Positions 7,513 through 15,501 of a stretch of DNA of 17,848 nt are shown piece by piece; position 1 is the stretch's first letter, and each line of letters opens with the position of its first letter. The stretch is from CAZNDN01 sp964571815 (GTDB lineage: Bacteria > Fibrobacterota > Chitinivibrionia > Chitinivibrionales > WJKA01). The DNA lies in contig CAZNDN010000088.1 of NCBI GenBank assembly GCA_964571815.1, positions 1 to 17,848 of the forward strand. The letters run 5' to 3'. The notes under the pieces are model-generated. The model was not told the origin of the DNA, made no database searches, and saw only the letters and a list, made by a program, of their open reading frames with translations. Both the position numbers and the translations under genes were made by a program.

Positions 7513-10500
7513 ATGAAGACCGGCCTCCGCTGCCGGGAATATCGGAGCGCCGCACACACCATGTTTTCCGCGTATCCGCACAGACCCCTGATCATTCCGG
7601 GTGTCGTGGTAGTCCTTTGCGCCGCCGGCGTGTCGGCCCAGTACCGAAGCTACCTGGCCGATCTGAAGGGCAAGAACACCGCCCACACGGTCTGCGGCTT
7701 TCTTACGCTCCCGCTCGGCGCCGTCGAGCTGTCACGAGGTTCGGCGGCTTCCACGGGAACGGGCGATGCGGCCGACATGGCGCTGCACACGGCGGCTACG
7801 GCGTTTCTTACGCACCAGAGCTACTCGGCCGCTCATCTGGAATGGCTTTTCGGCCTTCGCAAGCAGTCTCTCGGCGCCTGCTTTCCGGTAGCCGGACTCG
7901 GCACGTTCGGTGTGGGCTCCCAGCTTTTCACCGCGGGGCGATTCGATGCAGCGCGCGATATCGATGAGCGCCGAAGCAATCCGTTTTACGTGGAATACGC
8001 ACTGGGCGGTTCATACGCGCGGCAGGTCCTCTACCCCGCACTCGGTGTCGGTGCGAGCCTCTGGTACATCGAAAGCCGTCTGGACTCGTATACCGGCAGG
8101 ACCGCCGCCCTCAACACAAGCGTGGCGCTTGATCTGGCCTGCGTGACGGCACGGGTCTACGGCGCCTCTTTCGGACCACGGCTCTCCTACGTTGAGAACT
8201 CCTACCCGCTTCCTCTGAGAATCGGCGCCGCGATCGGTTTTCCGACCTCACACAGCGAAGCCGACACGGCCGATTGGCTCGCCGGCCGGCTTACCATCGG
8301 TGCACACAAGACGGCCGATGAACCTCTTGCGGCCGGGGCAAGCTGCGATCTGGACTTCGCACGCCTGATCCAGGTGCGCGCGGGATACGAGTATGTGCAC
8401 GGACGGTCCCCCTCGGCAGTGGGATTGAGCGCGGGCGCCGGATTCAGATGGGGACATTACGGCGCCGATTTCGGCTGGAAATACCAGTCGGAGCAGCTCG
8501 GCCACGTGTGGGGCATCGATGCCGAAATGCATCGTCGGGAAATCTCCCTGAAAACGGCGGAAGACTACTACCGGCTTGCCGAGCGCCATTTCCGCCGGGA
8601 TCGCTACCGGTTCTGTATCCGCGCCGCGAAGAAGGCCCTGGGGTTGAACCCCAACCACTGGAAAGCCCACGCGCTCATTGCGCGCGCCGTCTCGATGATC
8701 CGCCGGAAGAAGGGCCTCGAGCTCGCCCTTGTCTATACGGGCAACACGCGCGGGCAGCTCCTCCCGCGCGCCGGCGACGCCGGCTCGATCGGAGGGCTCG
8801 CACGCCAGGCCGGCGCCGTGGAGACCATTCGCACACAGTATCCCCTGCACGTAACCGTAAATGTCGGCAACAACATCACCCGCACATCGCATCCCCTGAA
8901 AGCAGAGATCACCGATCGGTTTCTCGGACACGTCGGGTGGGATGCGGCCGCGCTGGGAAGCGGGGAGATGGATTTCGGCCTCACGAGATACACGAGTGAA
9001 ATGAAAAAGGACGGTCCTGATTTTCTCTGCTCCAACCTTCACAACCTCTTCCCCCGTCACGTGACCGACAAGCGAGTGGTCAAGGCGGGGCCGTACCGCT
9101 TTTTCGTCGCCGCGGCCGTAGCGCCGGGTATCCCGGAGAGAGAGAAATGCGCCGAAATGCTCAAGCCGGTTGCCGGCGAGATCGGCGCGGCAATGCTCTA
9201 CCCCGAAGCCGCGTCGTGCAACCTGCGCATTCTCGTGATCAACGACACGTGGGCCAACCTGAAAAGCTACCTGCCGGGTATTCCCAACCTGGATATCGCC
9301 GTGTGCGGAGGTCTCTCGCAACGATTCGAGACGCCCATGAAACTGGGCAACACGCTGGTAGTTTCGCCGGGAGATTCCGGACAGTGTGTGGGTGTTCTTT
9401 CGCTGCGATTCGGCACGGACGGGCTCCTGCTGTCGTTTGACAACCGGCTGATCCCCCTTACCTCGGCAATCGCCGCCGACCCGGTCATCCAGGCGCGGGC
9501 CGAGGAGGTTGCCATGAAAGTGGCGATGGAGAAGGAAGGAATCGACCGGGTCAAACTTGCGAAAGGGGAAATCGAAGGTACGCTGTTTTTCCTGTCCGAT
9601 CGCCACGGGGCTCCGCGCGTCTTTCTGAAAGTACTGGACAAACTCGCCGAATTCGCGCTCACCCCGCCGGGGCTGAGCTGCTCCGGGCCCGCCGTCTCGT
9701 TCGCGTGCGGCAAACTCGCGTTCCTGGGGGACAGCGGCGGTGTTGCGGGGGCGTACACGGTCAGTATCAACGGTACCGGCCGGTGCAGGCTTGGTCCGGA
9801 GTACGCCGCACGAGACGTTGCGTTCAGTCCCGACGGCCAGTGGGTGTACGTTGCAGCCTCTTCGTCGGATAACCGGCCGAGCGATATCATGCGATTTACG
9901 CCCGAGGGGGAGGGGCCGTATCCGGTAATCGAATGGGATGAGTCGGCGGAGTGGGATATCGGTTTCTCGCCCGACGGCACGACCATGGTGTTTTCCTCGG
10001 ATCGGGACAACGCGCGGCACATTTACCTGAGTTCCCCGACCGGCAAGAAGGCTGTCAGGCTGACGAATATGTCGGCACAGCATGGGTCGGCGCGTTTCAG
10101 TCCCGACGGCGCATCGATAGTCTACCTTTCGGACATGACCAATGCCCGGGGTGTGCGCGACCTGTTCGTTCATCACCTGCACACGGGTACCACAAACCAA
10201 TTGACCCGCCAGGCCCATGTTGACTCTTACTGCCTGCTGCCCCGCTCGCCCGCCGTCGTCTATTCCGCCGGCGAGCGCCTTCGCACGCTTTTCACCGTGG
10301 ATAGTAAGACGGGATCCACTACTGCTCTGCTGCCGAACTCCGGGGACACGAACTACCACGATCACTCGCCCCGGTATTTCAGGTACCGCGGGAAGCAGAC
10401 CGTGGTCTTCTGCAGGGAGTATGTCGACGGCGGGCGGGAGATCTACCGGGTGAACACCGACGGCACGGACCTGACCCGCATTGTCAACAGTGCCGGCGAC

Positions 10501-10515
10501 GACTGGCTCGAGTGA
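7513..10515 (+). CDS. Fusion: PorV/UPF0164-like barrel, TPR, degenerate 5'-nucleotidase-like metallophosphatase, TolB-like propeller
   Basis: A 1000-residue exported protein. The hydrophobic core PLIIPGVVVVLCAAGVSA (25-42) is a signal segment. Residues about 50-340 resemble PorV/UPF0164 outer-membrane barrels, beginning GFLTLPLGAVELSRGSAAS (62-80). Residues about 347-395 form a TPR-like pair (AEDYYRLAERHFRRDRYRF). Residues 403-650 follow the UshA/5'-nucleotidase metallophosphatase layout, but the metal-site motifs are altered: GNTRGQ (410-415), VNVGNN (449-454) for the usual DxGD, GSGEMDFG (482-489) for GNHExD, IND (576-578) for the LSH-type His, and GGLSQ (599-603) for GGHSH. Catalysis is therefore doubtful. 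Residues about 730-1000 hold TolB/PD40 propeller repeats (FSPDGQWVYV 771-780, FSPDGTTMVFSSD 818-830, FSPDGASIVYLSD 862-874). The ATG at 7513 has AGAGG 7 nt upstream; an ATG at 7561 would give a shorter signal peptide and is a real alternative. Confidence 0.85.
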   Translation: MKTGLRCREYRSAAHTMFSAYPHRPLIIPGVVVVLCAAGVSAQYRSYLADLKGKNTAHTVCGFLTLPLGAVELSRGSAASTGTGDAADMALHTAATAFLTHQSYSAAHLEWLFGLRKQSLGACFPVAGLGTFGVGSQLFTAGRFDAARDIDERRSNPFYVEYALGGSYARQVLYPALGVGASLWYIESRLDSYTGRTAALNTSVALDLACVTARVYGASFGPRLSYVENSYPLPLRIGAAIGFPTSHSEADTADWLAGRLTIGAHKTADEPLAAGASCDLDFARLIQVRAGYEYVHGRSPSAVGLSAGAGFRWGHYGADFGWKYQSEQLGHVWGIDAEMHRREISLKTAEDYYRLAERHFRRDRYRFCIRAAKKALGLNPNHWKAHALIARAVSMIRRKKGLELALVYTGNTRGQLLPRAGDAGSIGGLARQAGAVETIRTQYPLHVTVNVGNNITRTSHPLKAEITDRFLGHVGWDAAALGSGEMDFGLTRYTSEMKKDGPDFLCSNLHNLFPRHVTDKRVVKAGPYRFFVAAAVAPGIPEREKCAEMLKPVAGEIGAAMLYPEAASCNLRILVINDTWANLKSYLPGIPNLDIAVCGGLSQRFETPMKLGNTLVVSPGDSGQCVGVLSLRFGTDGLLLSFDNRLIPLTSAIAADPVIQARAEEVAMKVAMEKEGIDRVKLAKGEIEGTLFFLSDRHGAPRVFLKVLDKLAEFALTPPGLSCSGPAVSFACGKLAFLGDSGGVAGAYTVSINGTGRCRLGPEYAARDVAFSPDGQWVYVAASSSDNRPSDIMRFTPEGEGPYPVIEWDESAEWDIGFSPDGTTMVFSSDRDNARHIYLSSPTGKKAVRLTNMSAQHGSARFSPDGASIVYLSDMTNARGVRDLFVHHLHTGTTNQLTRQAHVDSYCLLPRSPAVVYSAGERLRTLFTVDSKTGSTTALLPNSGDTNYHDHSPRYFRYRGKQTVVFCREYVDGGREIYRVNTDGTDLTRIVNSAGDDWLE

Positions 10516-10530
10516 CCGGTCGCCGTCTGC

Positions 10531-10962
10531 TCAACGAATAAAAACTCGCGTGGCCCCTCCGCCGCCCTCATTAGGCCTGGCCGGCGCCCACGATCGCACC
10601 CGGTCATGCAGCTCGCCCTCCAGCATGCCCCGCACCATCCGCTTCAGCACCGCCCCGCTTGCGGGGTCGGAGTGCGTGCCCAGGCCGTGAATCACCAGGA
10701 GCACGCGAATGCCGTTGTCACGGCAGCGCTCGACCGCGGAGCGCACGGCAACGGCCGCCTTCCCGGAAGTCATGCCGTGAAGATCTATCTCCGGGGCTTG
10801 CCGGTTTCCGGCTTTGGTCGTGCGATTTCCCCGGCGCTCCGACACACTCCGCGCGGCGTCTTTGTCGACAACCCCGTGGACGTCGAGATGCCGGAGAATG
10901 TCCTCCGGACTGCCGGAGGAACATCGGGACGCGCGGCGAGGAGTTTTTGGGCGCTTTGCCAT
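10531..10962 (-). CDS. Stand-alone Smr domain protein
   Basis: A 143-residue protein. The C-terminal two thirds is an Smr domain: the hallmark IDLHGM (59-64), then the helix KAAVAVRSAVERCRDNG (68-84), VLLVIHGLGTHSD (87-99) in place of the common TGxG loop, LKRMVRGML (106-114), and a final strand ending GGGGATRVFI (133-142). Smr domains are nucleic-acid-binding or nicking modules found in MutS2 and in small stand-alone proteins; the target here is unknown. The N-terminal 50 residues are basic, as in other small Smr proteins. It converges on the fusion gene with 15 bp between stop codons. The ATG at 10962 (MAKRPKTPRR) gives a sensible N-terminus but lacks a clear Shine-Dalgarno. The frame stays open to a GTG at 11100, but that stretch overlaps a promoter on the other strand and does not look like protein. 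Confidence 0.85.
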   Translation of the reverse strand: MAKRPKTPRRASRCSSGSPEDILRHLDVHGVVDKDAARSVSERRGNRTTKAGNRQAPEIDLHGMTSGKAAVAVRSAVERCRDNGIRVLLVIHGLGTHSDPASGAVLKRMVRGMLEGELHDRVRSWAPARPNEGGGGATRVFIR

Positions 10963-11046
10963 AACCAGGAAAATACGTTTCCTGCTTCCATCGGCCGGTA
11001 TGTGGACCCCCAGGCATTTGGTTTCGACGTTCCGAGGGTGAATGCC

Positions 11047-11076
11047 TTGACAGATCGCCCCGGCGAGTGATAGTTT
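11047..11076 (+). promoter_or_regulatory. Sigma70-type promoter before the DUF2914 gene
   Basis: A perfect -35 TTGACA (11047-11052) is followed by an 18-bp spacer and TAGTTT (11071-11076), which is preceded by TG and one base (extended -10). It points at the DUF2914 gene and would give a leader of about 145 nt. That leader carries a run of nine G (11113-11121). The -35 is excellent but the -10 hexamer is weak, so confidence is moderate. Confidence 0.5.
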
Positions 11077-11227
11077 CTTTAGCGGCGTGGACCGAAGCAC
11101 CAGCGGCCGTGAGGGGGGGGGATAGATCCGTGACGGGGGTGCGGAGGGTCCAATCGCAACGTGACGGATGCAGGGGCTGACGCCGCGTTCAGTGGGAAAT
11201 TATTTCTTTCACCCGGGAGGAGGGGCT

Positions 11228-12280
11228 ATGCGGATCCAGGCACTTCTTATGACGATCGTGCTGGTTTCGGGATTGGGGTTTGGGGCCGAAAAGGAGTTGT
11301 CCGACGAAGCAGCGAACAAGCCGAAGGTCAAGAAAGAGGCTGCCGCCGAAGCCGCTGCGCAGGAAAAAGAGGTGAAAAAGCAGGCCGAAAAGAAAGCTTC
11401 GGAAGAGGCGGCAGCGGCCGGCGCCGAGATGAAAGAAAAAGCTGCGGAGCAATCGGTGAAGAAGAAGGTTCCCGAAGAAAAAAAGGAGCCGGCCGCGAAG
11501 AAGAAGGACGCCGGCGCAGCCGCCGCGGAAGAGAAGAAGAGCGACAAGCAACCGGCTGCCGTCCAGAAAGGCGCTGCTTCGGCGAAGAAGATGAAGCCGG
11601 CCGCAACTGTCGAGAAGAAGAAGGCCGCGGCAAAAGAGCAAGGCACGGCGAAGGGGAAAAGCGGAGGCGAAGCGGCAAAGACGTCTGAAAAGGTGAAGAA
11701 GAAAACGAAAGAGACGAAGATACGGGTGGAAGCGGAGGTGAAGAAGGCAGCGGAGACGGAAGCTGAAAAGGGCGCCGGGAAGGCAAAGGAGAAAGCCGGC
11801 AAGGCCCTCACGAAGAAACCTGCCGGGAAACAGGCCCCGGGCGCAAAGCCGAGCCGGCAGGAAGCAGAGAAGAAGCCGCCTGCAAAGACAAGGAAGCCTC
11901 GCGCGAAGAAGAGTCCGCCGCCGCCCCCGACTCCGCAAGCGACTTCCGGCGCCGTTCACGTTGCACGGTCGGCCGTCTCAACGGAGATTGTCGACAAGGA
12001 GCCGGTGGGACAAGGCTCCGACTTTCCGGCTTCGGTCGGGCGGCTGCACTGTTTCACGTATATCACGGGCGCCCGGGACACGATCGAGATTGCCCACAAG
12101 TGGTATCACAACGACAAGCTGGTAAGCACGACTCCTCTTCTCGTGAAGTCTTCAAGCTGGCGAACCAGGAGTTACAAGGATCTCGGCGAAGGAGCGGCGG
12201 GTGATTGGAGAGTTGAGATTGTCAACAACGAGACGGACGAGGTCCTGAAGACATTGGAATTCACGGTCCGCGGCGACTGA
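11228..12280 (+). CDS. Exported Lys/Ala/Glu-rich protein with C-terminal DUF2914 domain
   Basis: A 350-residue protein. Residues 1-20 (MRIQALLMTIVLVSGLGFGA) are a Sec signal. Residues about 21-228 are a low-complexity linker made almost wholly of Lys, Ala and Glu, on a strikingly purine-rich coding strand, followed by a Pro block (229-236). Residues about 245-348 match DUF2914: RSAVSTEIVDKEPVG (247-261), LHCFTYITG (273-281), IAHKWYHNDKLV (288-299), SSSWRTRSYKDL (308-319) and GDWRVEIVNNETDEVL (325-340). The domain's function is unknown; the linker length suggests a domain held at a distance, perhaps across the periplasm or near the envelope (inference). The ATG at 11228 follows GGGAGGAGGGG closely, a strong ribosome-binding site. 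The gene converges on the adenylate cyclase gene, with 87 bp between stop codons and no clear terminator hairpin with a T-run. Confidence 0.87.
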   Translation: MRIQALLMTIVLVSGLGFGAEKELSDEAANKPKVKKEAAAEAAAQEKEVKKQAEKKASEEAAAAGAEMKEKAAEQSVKKKVPEEKKEPAAKKKDAGAAAAEEKKSDKQPAAVQKGAASAKKMKPAATVEKKKAAAKEQGTAKGKSGGEAAKTSEKVKKKTKETKIRVEAEVKKAAETEAEKGAGKAKEKAGKALTKKPAGKQAPGAKPSRQEAEKKPPAKTRKPRAKKSPPPPPTPQATSGAVHVARSAVSTEIVDKEPVGQGSDFPASVGRLHCFTYITGARDTIEIAHKWYHNDKLVSTTPLLVKSSSWRTRSYKDLGEGAAGDWRVEIVNNETDEVLKTLEFTVRGD

Positions 12281-12367
12281 CGGGACCCGGTGAAGGGGCG
12301 AGGTTTCCGGCCGGCGCCGGGGGAGTGTCCACAACACTTCCGAGGCATCCCGCGAACCCTCGCCTCC

Positions 12368-14305
12368 TTACCCCATCCGGGCGACAAGCCCCTTGACCGC
12401 TTTCTCCACCTCCTCCACACCCGAACGACTGCCGGCCACCGTATTTCGCAGCCGGTGGACTTTCCACGCCAGCTTTCGCAGGTACGGCGCCCTGACCCGT
12501 GCCAGCAGCTCCCGCGTGAGCCAGTTGATACAGTCATCACCCCGGCGGCAGGAATAGACGAATTCTCCCATGGTGGTACGAAGCAGCAGTGCCGCTGAAC
12601 TGACCCCTCGGCCGGGAAACCGTCCGTCCCAGTTCGGCACGATCATCACGTGCGTCGCATGCTCGGGCTCCAGAAGCTCTTCGGTCTCCACGTGGTAGGG
12701 ATCTCCCGGCGGAAACAGCTCCGCCGCTTCTTTCATCAGGGCCACCGCACTCTTGACCGTCAGAAGCGTCGAACCGGGAATCTCAATCCGCTGGGTGTTG
12801 TCGAAAAATCCGTTGATACTGACCCACACGCAGGCGATAATGGGGTTGGGGAATGTCCGGGCAACCTGCGGCAGTCCCTCCCCCGCCCCACGAACCGTCA
12901 GTCGCACCATCCAGTTGGCCGTGCCCTTCAACACCTGCTCCTGAGTGAAGGCTATGCGGGAAAAATCGCCGGCGCTGAAAGCCGAGACTTCAAAGGGTAT
13001 CTTGTCGGGCTTGCGCATGAGCATGCACTGGAGTTTCCGTCCCAGCACCGTCAGGTCGCGCTCCGAGATTCTTGTTTTTGCTTCGGGCATACGACGTCGT
13101 ATGCGCTGGTAGCTCTGTACGAGAAACCCCAGAACGCGTTCATACAGGTCCTGTCGTCGCTGGTAGTCCCACAGACGGAAGCCGGCGCAGTCAAGAACCC
13201 GTGCCTGGTCGTGTCCCCAGGTGCTTCCGATATGGACAAAATGTGCCAGTCGGGCCTTGTTGGCCGCCGTGTGACGAGAGGAGGAGAAGAGGTTGCGGAT
13301 GAGGAAGCACTCTTCCAGCAGTTCCTGCACCGAATCCCACCCCCGCCCGTCGTAGAACCGCCGCACGGCGTTGACCATATAGAGATAGGGATCGGCTGTA
13401 GAACGTACTTCGGTGCGCAGGAGTTTTTCCTTGAACCGCTCGCACAGCGGGGGAACCTCGCCCGCCTCCGCGGAGTACATGTCCAGCAGGGCCATTTTCA
13501 GGACCGACTTGAACGGCGAGCGGAAGGCCTTGAGCAACTGCCACAGCGCGGCGCCGAAAAACTCGGCCCGGTCGATTACGGTGATGTTTCCCAGATCGAC
13601 ATAGTTTGCCGCGGGAAAATCGTGGAGAAGGTGGAGCGCGCCGACATTTCGCTGGTACTGCGACTCGGTCAGGCCCGCGGGCATGATCCAGTAAAAGGGC
13701 ATCTTGCCTTCGAGGAACACCCCGGTGCGGTAGAACTCATCTTTCAGAAGACTGCCCAGGGCCGATCCGCACGATTCACCTCCCAGCATGCCGAAGTCAC
13801 CGTTGCGGATCTTCTCGGGATCGGCCGCAAAGAAATGAAGCTCCATTTCGGCGACCCGACGGGCCCAGTGTTCGATGGAGCGGAATTTCTCCTGAAGCAG
13901 CTCCAGGGCGTAGCCCTCCACGCACCTGGTGTCGATACCCACCCAGAAGTCCATGTCGCTCTCCCAGGTGAATGCCACGGTACCGGCCGAGCCGATAAGG
14001 GCCAGGAACTGGATTGCCGGCCGCGGCTTGACCCGCCGCTGGAGGCTGAACCCCGGGAAGTATTTCTTCGCCAGTTGCGCGCGATAGGAAGTATAGGAGA
14101 AGCAGGTGATGCCGCAGGGTGCATTCTCCCCCGCCCCCTCCCCGTCAAGTTCATACCCCGATTCATGAAGAAGAAGAGGGATCAGCTCCAGAACCTCGAG
14201 GCTGCGCTCCGACAGACCCTTGTGGAGGCATTCGATGCGCCAGCGGTTGTAATGCGCGAATATCTCGGCATTGCGCCGGCACTTCTGACGCAGCGGACTC
14301 TCCAT
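12368..14305 (-). CDS. cyaA: Class I adenylate cyclase
   Basis: A 645-residue cytoplasmic protein that converts ATP to cyclic AMP. The nucleotidyltransferase-type active site is visible: ALIGSAGTVAFTWESDMDFW (102-121), in which the Gly-Ser pair (105-106) and the Asp pair D117/D119 match the GSxG...SDxDxW pattern of enterobacterial CyaA. Flanking blocks also fit: YTSYRAQLAKKYFPGF (71-86), an EKFRSIEHWA-type helix, and MPFYWIMPAGLTE. The E. coli enzyme is about 848 residues, so this one is some 200 shorter; the C-terminal region that carries glucose-PTS regulation in enterobacteria is probably reduced or replaced. The ATG at 14305 is preceded by GGGAGAG at 10 nt. An in-frame extension upstream to 14443 is Arg/Gly-rich and not protein-like. 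The gene is divergent from the rhomboid gene and convergent with the DUF2914 gene. Confidence 0.87.
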   Translation of the reverse strand: MESPLRQKCRRNAEIFAHYNRWRIECLHKGLSERSLEVLELIPLLLHESGYELDGEGAGENAPCGITCFSYTSYRAQLAKKYFPGFSLQRRVKPRPAIQFLALIGSAGTVAFTWESDMDFWVGIDTRCVEGYALELLQEKFRSIEHWARRVAEMELHFFAADPEKIRNGDFGMLGGESCGSALGSLLKDEFYRTGVFLEGKMPFYWIMPAGLTESQYQRNVGALHLLHDFPAANYVDLGNITVIDRAEFFGAALWQLLKAFRSPFKSVLKMALLDMYSAEAGEVPPLCERFKEKLLRTEVRSTADPYLYMVNAVRRFYDGRGWDSVQELLEECFLIRNLFSSSRHTAANKARLAHFVHIGSTWGHDQARVLDCAGFRLWDYQRRQDLYERVLGFLVQSYQRIRRRMPEAKTRISERDLTVLGRKLQCMLMRKPDKIPFEVSAFSAGDFSRIAFTQEQVLKGTANWMVRLTVRGAGEGLPQVARTFPNPIIACVWVSINGFFDNTQRIEIPGSTLLTVKSAVALMKEAAELFPPGDPYHVETEELLEPEHATHVMIVPNWDGRFPGRGVSSAALLLRTTMGEFVYSCRRGDDCINWLTRELLARVRAPYLRKLAWKVHRLRNTVAGSRSGVEEVEKAVKGLVARMG

Positions 14306-14706
14306 CGCTGATGCACTCTCCCGCACGCGTCCCCCGTTGGAGAAGGCATAGACTGTATGCACGGAGGCGCGGACGCCCCCCCTGCAACGACCGGCCCCGA
14401 TTCCTCTAATTGTACAACCACTGCAGAGAATCGGCACGGACAATGTGATGTGACGTCACCACGGCTTGCAGGGGGAATACGCGCACACGGAGCCGACGGT
14501 GCTTGTCGAGGAGGGCGGAGGTTAGACGGCGGAAGTGTATTTTCTTCTCTCGGTATCCGACCCCGTGGGCCTGGGGCGGTCGATAAGTACGGTGCACCTG
14601 TCGAAAGGCTCAGGGTGAGCGGGGCGAAAACCGGGGGTTGCCGGATCGGGGGACGTGCGGGTGTGCGTAAAGAAATCAGGGGTCTTACCGGGAAGAAAGG
14701 TGTGTG
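14306..14706. other. Divergent intergenic region between adenylate cyclase and rhomboid genes
   Basis: About 400 bp with no credible gene. It contains the palindrome GTGACGTCAC (listed separately), the 8-bp palindrome TTGTACAA (14410-14417) with TACAAT on the minus strand (14409-14414) as a possible -10 for the cyclase gene but no well-spaced -35, and a stretch at about 14597-14627 reading CCTGTCGAAAGGCTCAG then GGTGAGCGGGGCG, which resembles motifs in other spacers. No terminator or riboswitch was recognised. Confidence 0.5.
14450..14459. promoter_or_regulatory. GTGACGTCAC palindrome, candidate operator
   Basis: This perfect 10-bp palindrome lies 145 bp upstream of the adenylate cyclase start and 248 bp upstream of the rhomboid start. 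A second partial half-site, TGTGA (14445-14449), lies immediately before it. The half-site letters TGTGA/TCAC recall CRP-family sites, but the spacing does not fit the E. coli TGTGA-N6-TCACA rule. A CRP/FNR-family or other dimeric regulator is a plausible reader; this is inference. Confidence 0.4.
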
Positions 14707-15486
14707 ATGTTTCCCATACGCGATGATAACCCGACGACACGGCGATCGGTGGTTACGTTTGCGATTATCGGCATCAACGTTGCCGTCTGGATACTTATTC
14801 AGGGCCTGGGTACTCACCCGGCCCTCGCACGGTCGGTGTGCACGTTCGGCCTGATCCCGGGTGAACTCCTGGGGCGGATTCCGCCGGGAACGCAGGTGCC
14901 CCTGGGAAGAGGTATGGCCTGTGTCACGCAGGAAGGAAGCAACTTTTACTCGCTGGTGACATCGATGTTCATGCACGGAGGATGGTTTCATCTGATCGGG
15001 AACATGTGGTTTCTGGTGGTATTCGGCGACAATGTCGAGGATGTCATGGGGCGGGGGCGGTTTGTGATGTTTTACCTTCTGTGCGGGCTTGCGGCGGCCG
15101 CGGCACAGATTTTCACCAGTCCGTCCAGCGCCGTGCCCATGGTCGGCGCCTCCGGTGCGATCGGCGGCGTGATGGGCGCCTACGCAGTGCTTTTTCCCCG
15201 CGCGCCGGTGCACCTGCTGGTCTTTTTCGGTTTCTACATCACGCGGGTGGTGGTTCCCGCCGTGTTTATGCTGGGCTACTGGTTTCTGCTGCAGCTTATC
15301 GGCGGTCTGCCGTCAATCGGGAGTTCCTCCGGAGGCGTGGCGTTCTGGGCCCACGTAGGCGGGTTTGTGGCGGGGATAGGTTTTGTCAAGGTTCTGTGCG
15401 CACCGAAACGCATTGAAGAATGCCGCCGGCGACAGGGACGTGTTCAGAGGTACTTCAGCCGTCACCAGGGCTGGTCCGGGCCGTGA
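14707..15486 (+). CDS. Rhomboid family intramembrane serine protease
   Basis: A 259-residue membrane protease. The rhomboid motifs are complete: MHGGWFHLIGNMWFL (89-103) in loop 1/TM2, the catalytic serine in GASGAIGGVMGAY (147-159, Ser149), and the catalytic histidine in AHVGGFVAG (215-223, His216). About six membrane segments are visible (17-33, 95-110, 118-136, 148-163, 168-198, 213-230), the minimal bacterial form. Rhomboids cleave membrane-anchored substrates within or near the bilayer; the substrate here is unknown. The basic C-terminal tail (about 231-259) is cytoplasmic. The ATG at 14707 is chosen over the adjacent GTG at 14704 because AGAAAGG sits 6 nt upstream of it. The gene is divergent from the adenylate cyclase and converges on the pentapeptide-repeat gene with 15 bp between stops. 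Confidence 0.93.
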   Translation: MFPIRDDNPTTRRSVVTFAIIGINVAVWILIQGLGTHPALARSVCTFGLIPGELLGRIPPGTQVPLGRGMACVTQEGSNFYSLVTSMFMHGGWFHLIGNMWFLVVFGDNVEDVMGRGRFVMFYLLCGLAAAAAQIFTSPSSAVPMVGASGAIGGVMGAYAVLFPRAPVHLLVFFGFYITRVVVPAVFMLGYWFLLQLIGGLPSIGSSSGGVAFWAHVGGFVAGIGFVKVLCAPKRIEECRRRQGRVQRYFSRHQGWSGP

Positions 15487-15501
15487 GACTCACCCGAGCG
15501 G

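Noticed and set aside
8248..10365. 705-codon open frame on the minus strand opposite the fusion gene
   Set aside because: The plus strand encodes recognisable TPR, metallophosphatase-like and propeller motifs; the antisense product has no motif and shadow-type composition.
10963..11100. 46-residue N-terminal extension of the Smr protein from a GTG
   Set aside because: The stretch overlaps a TTGACA-type promoter on the opposite strand and is not protein-like; the methionine at 10962 gives a normal basic N-terminus.
11330..11930. Purine-rich, GAA/AAG-rich tract as a structural DNA element
   Set aside because: It is adequately explained by the Lys/Ala/Glu-rich linker codons of the DUF2914 protein.
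12311..12320. CCGGCGCCGG palindrome between the convergent DUF2914 and cyclase genes as a bidirectional terminator
   Set aside because: The stem is short and no T-run follows on either strand.
12650..14311. 553-codon open frame on the plus strand opposite the adenylate cyclase gene
   Set aside because: It is antisense to a clearly recognisable enzyme, shows no domain, and has His/Arg/Gly-rich composition typical of the reverse strand of GC-rich genes.
14445..14460. Canonical E. coli CRP site in the cyclase upstream region
   Set aside because: TGTGA and TCACC are separated by 7 bp rather than 6; only a general palindrome is reported instead.
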